Source: Hydrogenovibrio sp965140365 (lineage in GTDB: Bacteria; Pseudomonadota; Gammaproteobacteria; Thiomicrospirales; Thiomicrospiraceae). From it: 64,000 nt of DNA. Below the pieces are notes generated by a model. The model made no database searches. It was not told the DNA's origin and was given only the letters and a program-made list of their open reading frames with translations. Shown piece by piece: positions 17,410-26,533 of this stretch. Location: the NCBI GenBank assembly GCA_965140365.1, contig OZ223196.1; one strand, written 5' to 3'. Position numbers and translations under genes: made by a program. How positions within the stretch are numbered: position 1 is the first letter of the stretch; every line of letters starts with the position of its first letter.

Positions 17410-17943
17410 ATGTTTAAAGTTTTCTTCCTGTTGTTTTTGTTAGTGCCCTTAATCGAGTTGTATGTATTGATTGAAGTGGGCAGTGAAATCGGCGCGCTGC
17501 CGACTATTTTGTTGACGATATTGACGGCAATCGTCGGTGCGGCTCTAATGCGCCACCAAGGCGTGGCGACCATGCAAAAGGCTCAGACCAGTCTGGCGCA
17601 GGGGCAGGTGCCAGCGACCGAGATGATGGAAGGCATGTTGATTTTCCTCGGTGGCCTGTTTTTGTTGATTCCCGGTTTGATTACCGATGCCCTAGGCTTT
17701 TTGCTGTTGATCCCGCCGATTCGTCATGCCTTGGCGAATAAAATTATCGCGCAACGCCAAGCAGAATACGCACGTTATAAAGGTCAGGTGTATGAAACGG
17801 AATGGACCGAGCAGACCGAAGACGGTATTCGTCATGTGCACGTGATTCAGTCCGGCTCGTCGAAAGCGGAGCCGGATGTGATTGAGGGCGAAGTGTTGGA
17901 TGACGACTCAGGTTCGGATAAAAAACCGGGGTCAAAGCCATAA
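17410..17943 (+). CDS. fxsA: FxsA-family membrane protein
   Basis: Cytoplasmic membrane protein of 177 residues. FxsA was named in E. coli because overexpression suppresses F-plasmid exclusion of phage T7; its normal role is unknown. Membrane segments at about 3-21, 26-46 and 76-103 and the motifs LLFLLVPLIELYVLIEVG, GAALMRHQG and PGLITDALGFLLLIPP fit the family. The C-terminal 70 residues are soluble and acidic. It ends at a CCAGGCCTGG-based terminator. Confidence 0.9.
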   Translation: MFKVFFLLFLLVPLIELYVLIEVGSEIGALPTILLTILTAIVGAALMRHQGVATMQKAQTSLAQGQVPATEMMEGMLIFLGGLFLLIPGLITDALGFLLLIPPIRHALANKIIAQRQAEYARYKGQVYETEWTEQTEDGIRHVHVIQSGSSKAEPDVIEGEVLDDDSGSDKKPGSKP

Positions 17944-17978
17944 CTCAGCGTTTGGTTGGCTGCCGTTTAGATAAAGAA

Positions 17979-18002
17979 AAACGCCCAGGCCTGGGCGTTT
18001 TT
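17979..18002. terminator. Bidirectional terminator built on CCAGGCCTGG
   Basis: The perfect palindrome ACGCCC-AGG / CCT-GGGCGT (17981-17998) is flanked by A's on the left and T's on the right. It separates convergent fxsA and the SDR gene. The core at 17985-17994 is an exact CCAGGCCTGG. Confidence 0.9.
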
Positions 18003-18021
18003 TGTATTTGAGGTATCCGGT

Positions 18022-18852
18022 TTAAAGCGATTCCAATAATTCAGAATAGCCTTCACGGTAGCTTGGGTATTTGAATTGATAGCCGGTAGCTTTGATTTTT
18101 GCATTGGAAAGGCGCTTGTTGCTTCGCATGGCGCGGCTGTTTTCGGTCGGTTCACGGTGTTCAATGTTTGAAACCGACAGTTGCTCTGCCAACCACTCAT
18201 AGACTTCACAGGTTAACGTCGGTTCGTCGTCCACCCCGATGTATAAAGTGTCCAAGTCCGGCTGCTCCATCAAATGCTCCAGTAAACCGACACAGTCTTC
18301 CGAGTGGATGCGGTTGCTGTAAACGTCTTCCATGCAATGGGCTTTGCCTTGCAATACCATATCAATCAAATAAGTGCGCCCCGGGCCGTAAATGCCACCG
18401 AAGCGGATAACCGTACCGGGGAAGGGCGCATTTAACGCCAGCTCTTCACCTTCCAGTAAGCGACGGCTGGAAAAGTTTTTGCCTTCCGCCGCACTGTCTT
18501 CCGTGACTTTTTCCCCTTCTGACTGGGTAAAAACCGATGAGCTGGAAATAAAAAATAAGCGCTTGGGGGATTGGCCTTTTAAAGCATCGATTAAATGCTT
18601 TAAGCCCATGACATAGGCCTTGTAATAGGCCACATCGTTATAGCTGGGCGCCGAAACGATGTAAAAAATGTAGTCAAAGTTTTCAGGCAGGTCTGGCAAC
18701 TGGCTGAATAGGTCGGCTTCAATTGGATGAATGGGCGGTGTAATCTGTGAGGCATCGCGTCGAATACCGAAGACTTCGTGACCTTTTTCCGACAGGCTGA
18801 CACCTAGGCGACACCCTAGATCACCACATCCCGCAATAAGAACTCGCGCCAT
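18022..18852 (-). CDS. NAD(P)-dependent epimerase/dehydratase-family (SDR) protein
   Basis: 276-residue Rossmann-fold protein of the extended SDR type resembling E. coli YeeZ. The N-terminal nucleotide-binding motif is VLIAGCGDLGCRLG (residues 4-17); RLFFISSSSVFTQSEG carries the serine region of the active site. The canonical YxxxK is replaced by SSRRLLEGEEL, so activity is uncertain. RFGGIYGPGR is the usual substrate-site landmark. Substrate unknown. Convergent with fxsA; a single-gene unit. Confidence 0.85.
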   Translation of the reverse strand: MARVLIAGCGDLGCRLGVSLSEKGHEVFGIRRDASQITPPIHPIEADLFSQLPDLPENFDYIFYIVSAPSYNDVAYYKAYVMGLKHLIDALKGQSPKRLFFISSSSVFTQSEGEKVTEDSAAEGKNFSSRRLLEGEELALNAPFPGTVIRFGGIYGPGRTYLIDMVLQGKAHCMEDVYSNRIHSEDCVGLLEHLMEQPDLDTLYIGVDDEPTLTCEVYEWLAEQLSVSNIEHREPTENSRAMRSNKRLSNAKIKATGYQFKYPSYREGYSELLESL

Positions 18853-18960
18853 AGTTGTTACCTTTCCTTTCTGACCGCTTTTGGTCGCATGGTATCACAA
18901 AAAAGCGAAAAGGGAATATAACAAATCCATGACATCGAAAATTAAGTTTTCAGGCATAAA

Positions 18961-18985
18961 AAAAGCCGCTCAAGGAGCGGCTTTT
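18961..18985 (-). terminator. Terminator after the FadL-type gene
   Basis: 11-bp stem AAAAGCCGCTC / GAGCGGCTTTT with a 3-nt loop. On the minus strand the U-run is followed by ATGCCTGAAA, the same tail as after purD. Confidence 0.85.
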
Positions 18986-19008
18986 AAGCGGCTTGTTTCG
19001 ACGCAGAA

Positions 19009-20298
19009 TTAGAAATTCATACGAAGAGACAAGGTGTAACCGATTTGGGAGTGTTTGACTTCGTGTTCGGTTCCAGCATCCGCTGTACTGGCAAAACTAG
19101 ATCCCAGTGCAGAAGAGATAACGCCTGTTTTAACCGTCTTGGTAACCTGTGGTGCATACACAACTGCGCCATCCAGTGCTAGGTTTTTGGTTAACTGATA
19201 ACCGCCACCGAATGTAAAGTGAGATTCAACGATTCCTGGGAAGAAGTGGTTGTTAAACAGATTAACAGCTTCGTTGGAGTATCCGGTTCCACCCGCAGGA
19301 AGTGTTGCGCCAGTGGAATCACCATCCAGCTTATCGATTGGGTCTTCGCCGTAGTTGTAGCCAATGCCTGCCCAGAAGCGGTTGCCAGAGTATTTAGCCC
19401 CAACACCGAAAACGTTTTGATCTTTCCAGTTGAAGTCCTTATAACCTTTGGCTTGGCCCCATTGGATTTGTTTGGCATCGGCTGTCAGCATAAAACTGCC
19501 CATCGTATAAGCAAGACCTACTTTGATTTCGGCAGGTTGCTCCAAGTGATCTGATGTGATGGTCTTCTGGCCGATAGGGCTGTTTGGCCCGATAGCAAAA
19601 CCGTCTGCCGCAGTCGTGATTTGGTCTTTATATTTCATGTCAATAGCGGATTGATAAGTTAAACCAATAGTGAAGTCGGACGTGATGTCAAAATAGCCGC
19701 CTAAGTTATAACCATAGCCAATATCTGTTGACATACCGTTACCGACATTGTTGCCACTGGCATCTTGATAGTTGATGTCTAATGCTCCGTATTGGATGAC
19801 TGGCGCCAGGCCAAAACCAAAGCGATTGGTGTTATAGGCAAGTGTTGGCGCAAACTTCATTAACTGTAGGTTACTGTAGCCTTTGAACAGACCGGCGGTA
19901 TCTCGATAGTCGACACCCATGCCCGCGGAACCGAAAATCCCTAAACCGAATGTCCAATTGTTATTGATACGAGTCGATAGAGAAACCTCAGGAATGATGT
20001 TCGAGTCATTGTCACTGGTTTGTGATGCTTCAACGCCAGGGTTGGCAACGTTTGACGTTGCTTTAACGTCAGGCTTGAACAGAGTACCACCAATGGCAAA
20101 TTCAGTCCCTTGAGACTTACCCAACAACGCTGGGTTGGTTAGAGCGTTTTCAGAACCGAAGAAAGCGGCGGTACCTGTGCCACCAAGTGCGCGAGATTGA
20201 GCACCTAGGCCGATTAGGTTGTCACCGTTGGTTGCAAGAACAGGAGTTGAAGCCATTGCGGTGGCTGCAATTGCTAAAGCGAGTCTTGTTTTTTTCAT
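19009..20298 (-). CDS. FadL/TodX-family outer-membrane transport protein
   Basis: 429 residues with a signal peptide (MKKTRLALAIAATAMASTPVLA) and a beta-barrel ending in phenylalanine (LRMNF). The mature start (TNGDNLIGLGAQSRALGGTGTAAFFGSENALTNPA) is the plug region typical of FadL-type barrels that admit hydrophobic compounds. FadL in E. coli takes up long-chain fatty acids; the substrate here is unknown. It is monocistronic between a 600-nt A/T-rich upstream region and its own terminator. Confidence 0.88.
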   Translation of the reverse strand: MKKTRLALAIAATAMASTPVLATNGDNLIGLGAQSRALGGTGTAAFFGSENALTNPALLGKSQGTEFAIGGTLFKPDVKATSNVANPGVEASQTSDNDSNIIPEVSLSTRINNNWTFGLGIFGSAGMGVDYRDTAGLFKGYSNLQLMKFAPTLAYNTNRFGFGLAPVIQYGALDINYQDASGNNVGNGMSTDIGYGYNLGGYFDITSDFTIGLTYQSAIDMKYKDQITTAADGFAIGPNSPIGQKTITSDHLEQPAEIKVGLAYTMGSFMLTADAKQIQWGQAKGYKDFNWKDQNVFGVGAKYSGNRFWAGIGYNYGEDPIDKLDGDSTGATLPAGGTGYSNEAVNLFNNHFFPGIVESHFTFGGGYQLTKNLALDGAVVYAPQVTKTVKTGVISSALGSSFASTADAGTEHEVKHSQIGYTLSLRMNF

Positions 20299-20905
20299 TG
20301 AGTTTCTCTCTTTTCGTTATCAATAAATTTGAGAGCGTGTCTTCCTGTTGTTTCGTTGCTTACCTATAAGGAGGAATGGCACGCTGTTTTTTGGTCAGAG
20401 ACTAATATGCCGAAGAGAAAAGTCTTTTAATAATCAAAAAAACTTATCAGTGATTAGGTGGGATTAATTCGTATAGTTTGGTTTTGGTCTTTAGAGGCGT
20501 GATTCAGTTTTTTTTTAATCTAAGTTGTTGATATGAAAGAATAGAAGTATTTAATAATATAATTATTTTCTTATGTTTGTGCCTTAACGTATTGAAATGA
20601 AAATAATTTTATGAGAGAGCATGAATTTTTTATTATGACTTTCTAATATTATTAAAAAATGATTTTTAATGTTTTTGTTTCAGGCGGTTTAATGTCATTA
20701 GATGAGAGTCTGGAGCCGAGTGGGTATAACCGAGTGTCAAGTTAACGATGGCCGTTATTCGTTTTTATTTATCGTAAGCGGGTTTAGAGGTGTTTAAATA
20801 GTGAGTGCCTAAAAATCAGTGGTTGGGGAGGGGTGAAAATCAATTAGGCATAAAAAAACCCGCATGGAGCGGGTTTTTTGTTTCTAACGAACTAAGCGAA
20901 ACGGC
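20299..20905. other. A/T-rich gap of about 600 nt upstream of the FadL-type gene
   Basis: No gene is supported here. It must hold the minus-strand promoter of the FadL-type gene, although no clear -35/-10 pair stands out. At its right end is the terminator of the DUF302 gene. The base composition is visibly lower in G+C than the flanking genes. Only short, non-conserved-looking open frames occur. Confidence 0.6.
20853..20879 (-). terminator. Terminator after the DUF302 gene
   Basis: 11-bp stem AAAAAACCCGC / GCGGGTTTTTT with loop ATGGA, 27 nt beyond the stop codon. A and T runs on both sides could also allow plus-strand termination. Confidence 0.85.
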
Positions 20906-21475
20906 TTAGAAAGCGCCAGACTTACCTTTTTGCAACATTTCCCACATGGTGTCACGCACTTGCATGGTGGCTTCCTGTAGTTCCGGCGGCATTTTTTTAC
21001 CCATTTTAATGGCCATGTCCATGTTCATGGTGTAGATATGCAAGCCATCGTCTTCTTCGATGATGTTCACACGGCATGGTAGGAAACCACCCATTGCTGG
21101 TGAGAAGTCAACCATTTTGCGAGCCGTTTCCGGGTTACAGAAAGACATAACATGAATGATTTTAGAGTCGATGCCGCGTGCTTTCAGCTCTTCGGACAGC
21201 GGTAATTCACCTACGTTTTTGATATTGCGGTTGATCCCGACGTTGTTGATGGCGTCGATGACGTCTTCCAATTCAACGCCGTCTTCCACCTTGACTTCCC
21301 ACATGGTGGCATCGGCAATGTCACCATCGGCGGCAACCCATTTATCCCAGATTTGCATGAAAGTTTCGCCTGCACCATCGTTCAAGTTGTTGATGGCGTT
21401 GACTGTACCACAGCCACTTAGTGTTGCGATGGCACCTGCGATAAAGGCGGCTTTAAAAAAGTTTACTAATCTCAT
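20906..21475 (-). CDS. DUF302-domain lipoprotein
   Basis: 189 residues from the ATG at 21475, which is preceded by CGGAGA; a longer in-frame extension lacks a ribosome binding site and would bury the signal peptide. The N-terminus (MRLVNFFKAAFIAGAIATLSGCG) is a lipoprotein signal with lipobox LSGC, so the protein is probably membrane-anchored in the periplasm. The C-terminal part (FLPCRVNIIEEDDGLHIYTMNMD) matches the DUF302 family, whose function is unknown. Own terminator downstream. Confidence 0.85.
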   Translation of the reverse strand: MRLVNFFKAAFIAGAIATLSGCGTVNAINNLNDGAGETFMQIWDKWVAADGDIADATMWEVKVEDGVELEDVIDAINNVGINRNIKNVGELPLSEELKARGIDSKIIHVMSFCNPETARKMVDFSPAMGGFLPCRVNIIEEDDGLHIYTMNMDMAIKMGKKMPPELQEATMQVRDTMWEMLQKGKSGAF

Positions 21476-21729
21476 TGAGTCTTTCTCCGTTGCTTTGTAA
21501 TCAAGGGGGTTGATTGTCGCCAAATGTGTAGTGGTCTTAAATTGGTTTAAGGCCGTTACATATTTGACGCATTTTTTATTTGCTTGATTTGAATCAATTT
21601 TCAGCAACCAAGGTTACTCTTGTTATTTTTAAAATAAAAATTAATTTTTTTGTGTAGAGATAATTTTCTTTTATGAAAATAACCAACTCCTAATATAATT
21701 TTTTTATTAAATGATGAAATACGTAAAAA

Positions 21730-22857
21730 TCAGATAAGCTTAAACCCTAGAGAATACAGGCAGTTATCAAATATTTTATGCCCGGTTTTCTGCACGCGAT
21801 GTTGGTGCCATTCACGATGGATAGGGTAATGTCGACGATAATATTCATATTTTTTATGGGTCTCTATCATATTATTTGTTCTAATGGCCAAATCGTCTTT
21901 TTCGGGCTGGTAACATTGCGCCAGTAAAGCTTTTAAGTCCGTTTCCAGTTTTCCTGTAAAGGATGGTTGAATGGGGTCGGGTGGCGTTGGCAAAATGCTT
22001 GGCCAATCGATAACCGGTTCAGTGTGCCAGTATTGGCACAGTGCGGAAAACACCATTTGGCTGCCGGCGATTTTGGCATCCAGCGCATGGCCTGCGATGT
22101 GCGGTGTGGCAATCAGCGCGGTTTGATAAAGCGTTTCGTCGATATTGGGCTCGTTTTCCCAGCAGTCGATGATATTGGCGGCGGTAGGCGTTTTTGACCA
22201 GGCCTGCTCGTCGATAATGCCGCCACGGGCCGCATTGATGATGATTTGGTGAGGTTGGATTCGGCGCAGTTTGTCCGCTGACAATAAATGATGGGTTGGG
22301 TGTGGCCCGTCATAATTCAGGGGGGTATGCACGGTAATGATGTCTGCTGACAGGGCCGTGTCCAAATCGGTAAAGCTGGTCAGGTTTTCTTGTTCCACCC
22401 GAGGCGGGTCATTTAATAGTAGCGTCATGCCTAAGGCCGCCGCTTTGTCGGCCACGCGTTTTCCAACATGGCCGACACCAATAATGGCGAGCCGGGTGTC
22501 GGCCAATTCGAAGCCCTTTGAAACGGCCAGGTTGACGATGTTGGTGATGACGTATTCGGCTACGGAGTTCGCATTACAGCCTTGGGCCGAGTAAAATTCA
22601 ATACTTTGTTGTTGTAAGTAAACTTGATCGATATGATCCAAGCCGACAACGGTGCTGCCGACAAATTCGACCGGTGTGTTCTCCAGTAACGCTTGATTGA
22701 CTTGCGTGCGCGAACGAACAATCAAGGCATCGGCCGTTTTTAAACTGTCGCGAGTAATCTCCTTGCCAGGTAAGGTGATGACGTGACCGAGGTGTGAAAA
22801 TAGTTCGTGTGCATAGGGAACGGCGTCGTCGATGACAATGGTTTTGTTTGAGGTCAT
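21730..22857 (-). CDS. pdxB: Erythronate-4-phosphate dehydrogenase
   Basis: Second step of the DXP-dependent pyridoxal phosphate pathway: 4-phosphoerythronate oxidation with NAD. 375 residues, family length. The D-2-hydroxyacid dehydrogenase fold shows VGSTVVGLDHID, the nucleotide loop GVGHVGKRVA, INAARGGIIDEQA with the catalytic arginine, the ENEPN segment and the catalytic histidine in TPHIAGHALDAK. The C-terminal PdxB dimerisation domain follows. A near-copy of the CCAGGCCTGG palindrome lies at 22198-22207 in the coding region. Confidence 0.95.
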   Translation of the reverse strand: MTSNKTIVIDDAVPYAHELFSHLGHVITLPGKEITRDSLKTADALIVRSRTQVNQALLENTPVEFVGSTVVGLDHIDQVYLQQQSIEFYSAQGCNANSVAEYVITNIVNLAVSKGFELADTRLAIIGVGHVGKRVADKAAALGMTLLLNDPPRVEQENLTSFTDLDTALSADIITVHTPLNYDGPHPTHHLLSADKLRRIQPHQIIINAARGGIIDEQAWSKTPTAANIIDCWENEPNIDETLYQTALIATPHIAGHALDAKIAGSQMVFSALCQYWHTEPVIDWPSILPTPPDPIQPSFTGKLETDLKALLAQCYQPEKDDLAIRTNNMIETHKKYEYYRRHYPIHREWHQHRVQKTGHKIFDNCLYSLGFKLI

Positions 22858-23001
22858 ACGTATTTCCGTGGAAAATTCATAAGAATAATGTTGTGGCTTT
22901 AAGCTGATATTGTAGCAAGATACCGAGTGATGCGTCTGTTCAAGATTCTGGGGTCATAAGACCACAGAGAGTTGTTTTAAAATAATGATAGAAGGAAAAA
23001 T

Positions 23002-23631
23002 ATGCACTCAAAATCCTCTCGCCGGATTCCAGGAGCAGTGGGTGAACTTGAAGTCAGAATGACCAGGCCTGGTGATTCCTCATCTTTCAGCGACCAACCA
23101 AAACGTTGGGTGGTATTGAGCCATCCCCACCCACAGTTCGGTGGAACGATGAATAATAAAGTGGTGGCGACACTCGAGAAAGCGTTTCAGAGCCTGGAAT
23201 ATGGCACCTTGGCGTATAACTTTCGTGGCGTGGGTGGGTCTGAAGGCGAATACGATGGCGGAGAAGGTGAGCAAATGGACTTGGCGGCCGCCGTTCATTG
23301 GTTGCGTGAAACAACCGAGGTGGATGAATTGGTGTTGGCCGGTTTTTCCTTCGGCAGCTATGTGGTCTTGAAACAAGCGGAAGCGTTGAAGGCGGATGCT
23401 TTATGTACCGTGGCACCGCCGGTGTCTATGTACGACTTTACCGGTTTGTATCCGACGATGCCTTGGGTGCTGATTCAAGGCGGGCAGGATGAGGTCATTG
23501 ACAGTGTAGAGGTTTTGCAGTGGGCGATTAAAGCCGACTCGGTTCCGGATATTTTTTGGCGGGCCCAGGCCAGTCATTTCTTTCACCGTCAGCTGGTTTG
23601 GTTGAAAAATATTGTCACAGCGGTTTATTGA
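23002..23631 (+). CDS. Alpha/beta hydrolase (COG2945-type)
   Basis: 209-residue single-domain hydrolase. VVLSHPHPQFGGTMNNKVV supplies the oxyanion-loop region, NFRGVGGSEGEYDGG follows, the nucleophile is the serine in GFSFGSY, and an Asp (GGQDEVID) and a His (ASHFFH) complete a likely triad. The substrate is unknown; relatives are annotated as dienelactone-hydrolase-like. The exact CCAGGCCTGG at 23063 lies in codons 21-24, where the protein is likely disordered. RBS GAAGGA. Confidence 0.85.
   Translation: MHSKSSRRIPGAVGELEVRMTRPGDSSSFSDQPKRWVVLSHPHPQFGGTMNNKVVATLEKAFQSLEYGTLAYNFRGVGGSEGEYDGGEGEQMDLAAAVHWLRETTEVDELVLAGFSFGSYVVLKQAEALKADALCTVAPPVSMYDFTGLYPTMPWVLIQGGQDEVIDSVEVLQWAIKADSVPDIFWRAQASHFFHRQLVWLKNIVTAVY
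23063..23072. repeat. CCAGGCCTGG copy inside the hydrolase gene
   Basis: Exact palindrome in the coding sequence for a TRPGDSS stretch near the N-terminus. Confidence 0.9.
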
Positions 23632-23727
23632 AGCCTTGTGCAAATCGACTTACGTGATGTGCTAATAAATGTGGACGTTAGTGAGATTCTAAAGAATGGG
23701 TTGCACTCTTTTTGTCTCAAAACTGGA

Positions 23728-23785
23728 ATATAAGAAAATTCTTATATATAATTCAAAAACTTTAATATAAGTAATTACTAATATT
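23728..23785. promoter_or_regulatory. Two palindromic operator candidates upstream of the RND operon
   Basis: First: ATATAAGAA / TTCTTATAT with a 2-nt centre (23728-23747), perfect. Second: 23764-23785, AATAT-AAGTAATTACT-AATATT, a 22-nt palindrome with one mismatched pair. They lie 170-227 nt upstream of the tolC-like start in a 323-nt gap that otherwise holds nothing recognisable. The A/T-rich dyads resemble sites of ArsR- or TetR-type repressors, but no regulator gene adjoins the operon. Confidence 0.5.
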
Positions 23786-23954
23786 CTAATGCGTTTGAGT
23801 TCTAGCGTTGGGGGCGGTAATGTTGTTTTCAAAGATGAAAACGGCCTTCTGAAGGGATGAACGCTTGATTCTGATGTCTTAATCCTTAGAAATATTAGCG
23901 GTAATAAAGACCGAATTTTAAGCCCGAGTTTTAAGCCTGTTAGGAACTAATTTT

Positions 23955-25346
23955 ATGAAGCCAAATGTATTAAGGGTCATCAAGCCCGTATCCATGCCTT
24001 TGATCGCCATTTTGATTTCAGGTCTGGCGACTTCCGCTCATGCCGCGCAACTGGATTTCAAAACGTGTGTGGAAACGGCGTTGGGTCAAAACCCGGAAAT
24101 GGATGTCAGCCAGTATCGTCTTCAACAAGCCAAATACGCCTTGGCGGAAGCCGATGCCAATCGCATGCCGCAAATCACGGCTTCCATGACGGGCACCAAC
24201 TCGAATAACGCCCTGAATGTGTTTGGTATGAAATTAAACCAGCGAGATGCGAGTTTCCGTGACTTTGGTTTTGCCGATATGAATAAAGGGGTAGATTATG
24301 TTCCTGGCGATTTGAATGAACCGGGGAGTTATACGGATTTCAATACCCGTCTGGAAGTGATGATTCCTGTTTGGAACGGCGGCCGGGTCTCGAGTTATCA
24401 AAACCAAGCTAAAGCAATGATTAAAGCGGCGCAGCACGGTGATAAGGCGGTGCAGCAGTACTTAACCTACAATGTCTATCAAGCCTATGAAGGGGTGCAC
24501 ACCGCGCGCGCTTTTGTTTCCGTGGCCGAACAGGCCGTTAAAGCGTCGGAATCCTATGTTCGAACCACGCAAAATATGGTGGACCAAGGTGTGGTCGTTC
24601 GTTCGGAGTTATTGAGTGCCAATGTGCATTTGTCAGATGCCAAAACCGCTTTGGAGCAAGCCAAAATGCAAGAGCAAATTGCACTGGATAATCTAAGAAC
24701 CCTCATGGCTTTGGATCAAAACGCACCGTTGGATGTGGGGCCCCGTATCGACATTTCATTGCCGTCAAAATCCCTGCCGGAATTAACCAATATGGCGACC
24801 ACCACCAATCCGAAACTGGAAGCTTCGCGTGAAGAGTCTTTGTCGAAGCGAGCGGCGATTGATGCCAGTAAAGCCGACCAGTATCCCAATTTCAATATCA
24901 TGGTTCGCGGCGATACCAATGATGAAAATCTAGGGTTCGATAGCCAGTCTTATACGGTGGCGGGTGTGGTTTCCTGGAAAATCACCGACTTTGGGGTGAC
25001 GGCGAACAAAGTGGATCGTGCGCGGGCGTTAGCCAGTGAAAAGCAAGCCGCGCTTCGTTCACAAGAAAACCAAACGCGCTTGGCCGTGTTGAAAGCCTGG
25101 CGTACTTTGCAGGTGGCGGAAAAACAGGTTAAGTCCAACCAGTTGGCGGTTAAACAGGCTGAAGAAGCGCAGCGCTTGGTGATGAAACGCTATAAAGGTG
25201 GTATTGCCACCATGACCGAAGTGTTGTCAAACCAGGCACAGTTGGATAAAGCGAGAGCCGACTTGGTCAATGCTGTTTTTGAGAAAAACATTCAAAAAGC
25301 GAAATTGCGTCTTGAAACCGGCACGATGAGTGTCGAACAGCTTTAA
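23955..25346 (+). CDS. TolC-family outer-membrane efflux protein
   Basis: 463 residues, signal peptide ending near SAHAAQ. The two repeated helical halves of the OEP family are seen, with long heptad-rich stretches (about 165-235 and 370-450) and the LYKGGIATMTEVLSNQ-like element (MKRYKGGIATMTEVL). It forms the outer-membrane duct of a tripartite pump with the two following genes; the adaptor starts 65 nt later. First gene of the operon, after a palindrome-rich upstream region. Confidence 0.93.
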   Translation: MKPNVLRVIKPVSMPLIAILISGLATSAHAAQLDFKTCVETALGQNPEMDVSQYRLQQAKYALAEADANRMPQITASMTGTNSNNALNVFGMKLNQRDASFRDFGFADMNKGVDYVPGDLNEPGSYTDFNTRLEVMIPVWNGGRVSSYQNQAKAMIKAAQHGDKAVQQYLTYNVYQAYEGVHTARAFVSVAEQAVKASESYVRTTQNMVDQGVVVRSELLSANVHLSDAKTALEQAKMQEQIALDNLRTLMALDQNAPLDVGPRIDISLPSKSLPELTNMATTTNPKLEASREESLSKRAAIDASKADQYPNFNIMVRGDTNDENLGFDSQSYTVAGVVSWKITDFGVTANKVDRARALASEKQAALRSQENQTRLAVLKAWRTLQVAEKQVKSNQLAVKQAEEAQRLVMKRYKGGIATMTEVLSNQAQLDKARADLVNAVFEKNIQKAKLRLETGTMSVEQL

Positions 25347-25411
25347 TCCAAAGCCGAAAAAGCAGAATGAATCGAATTTCAAAATTTTAAAGTTTTTTAA
25401 AGGGTAAACGA

Positions 25412-26533
25412 ATGAAAACCATTGCAAAACTGATACTGTCAAGCAGTCTGGTCGCCGTCATCGGGCTTTCCGGTTGCGGGAAAGAGTCGGATGACCTCAA
25501 TACTACCGAAAAACCGGTTCAAACCATCCAAGCGCCGGTGGAAACCGTCAGCCTGGGCACCATTCCGTTAAAAGCCGTGGTGCCGGGAGCTGTGGTACCG
25601 GATCAGAAGGCGCAAATTGCGTCGCGCTTAATGGGGTACATTAAGAACCTCGACGTGAAAGTGGGCCAAGAGGTCAAAAAGGGCGAGTTATTATTTTCCA
25701 TTGATTCCAGCGACGTGAACAGCCAGATCTTACAGGCGAAGTCGGCTTATCAACAAGCCAGTGCGGCTTTGAAAGATGCTAAGCTGGATTATGATCGTTT
25801 TTCCAAACTGTATAAGCAAGACTCGGTTTCCAAACAACAGTTTGACAAGATTAGCCTGCAATATAAAGTGGCTCAGGAAAATCTGGTTTCCGCTAAAACG
25901 GCTTTGAATCAAGCAAAATCTCAATTGAATTACGCCAATGTTAAAGCACCATTTGATGGCGTTGTGGTCGACAAGATGGCTGTGGCCGGCGACCTGGCGG
26001 CTCCGGGTAACCCGGTGCTGGTATTGGAGAACCTGACGTCTTTGAGTGTGAAGACACAGGTGGCCGAAGATTTGTTTGCTGTACTGCGTCCGGGAGATGA
26101 GGCGGAAGTGGTGATTGATGGTCACCCTAAAGCATTAACCGGCACCATTTATACATTGGTGAGCGCAGCGGATCCGAAAACCCGTACCCATACTGTTAAG
26201 TTGAGTTTACCTTCTTTGGTCAATGTGAACAGTGGGACCTTTGCTCGCGTTGGGTTTAAACGCGGTGAGCGTCAAACCATGATGGTTCCGAAATCCGCGG
26301 TATTAAATCGTTCCGGCGTCCAAGGGGTATTTGTTCTGGAAGACGGTAAGGCCAATTTTCATATGGTACGTTTAGGTGAAAAGATTGGCGACAAAGTCGA
26401 AATCAAGGCCGGTTTGAATCTGGGTGACACCATTGTCGTGGCCAATAATCAAAGTCTTTTGAATGGGGATAACATCGAGGTGGTCGATGTGGACACAGCG
26501 GTTGAACCAGCGGAAAAGAAAGGGGCTGAATAA
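25412..26533 (+). CDS. RND efflux periplasmic adaptor (membrane fusion lipoprotein)
   Basis: 373 residues with lipobox GLSGC at the end of the signal peptide, so anchored by lipid in the inner membrane. Order of parts: lipoyl half (SRLMGYIKNLDVKVGQEVKKG), coiled-coil hairpin (about 105-165), second lipoyl half (ANVKAPFDGVVVDKMAVAGD), beta-barrel and a C-terminal membrane-proximal domain. Its stop overlaps the start of the pump gene by one base (TAATG), showing tight coupling. Confidence 0.94.
   Translation: MKTIAKLILSSSLVAVIGLSGCGKESDDLNTTEKPVQTIQAPVETVSLGTIPLKAVVPGAVVPDQKAQIASRLMGYIKNLDVKVGQEVKKGELLFSIDSSDVNSQILQAKSAYQQASAALKDAKLDYDRFSKLYKQDSVSKQQFDKISLQYKVAQENLVSAKTALNQAKSQLNYANVKAPFDGVVVDKMAVAGDLAAPGNPVLVLENLTSLSVKTQVAEDLFAVLRPGDEAEVVIDGHPKALTGTIYTLVSAADPKTRTHTVKLSLPSLVNVNSGTFARVGFKRGERQTMMVPKSAVLNRSGVQGVFVLEDGKANFHMVRLGEKIGDKVEIKAGLNLGDTIVVANNQSLLNGDNIEVVDVDTAVEPAEKKGAE

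Noticed and set aside
20644..20745. Short plus-strand frames in the A/T-rich gap
   Set aside because: Fewer than 35 codons, no ribosome site, no family features.
21476..21607. 44-residue extension of the DUF302 lipoprotein
   Set aside because: Same reason: the lipoprotein signal begins at the ATG at 21475 with its own ribosome site.
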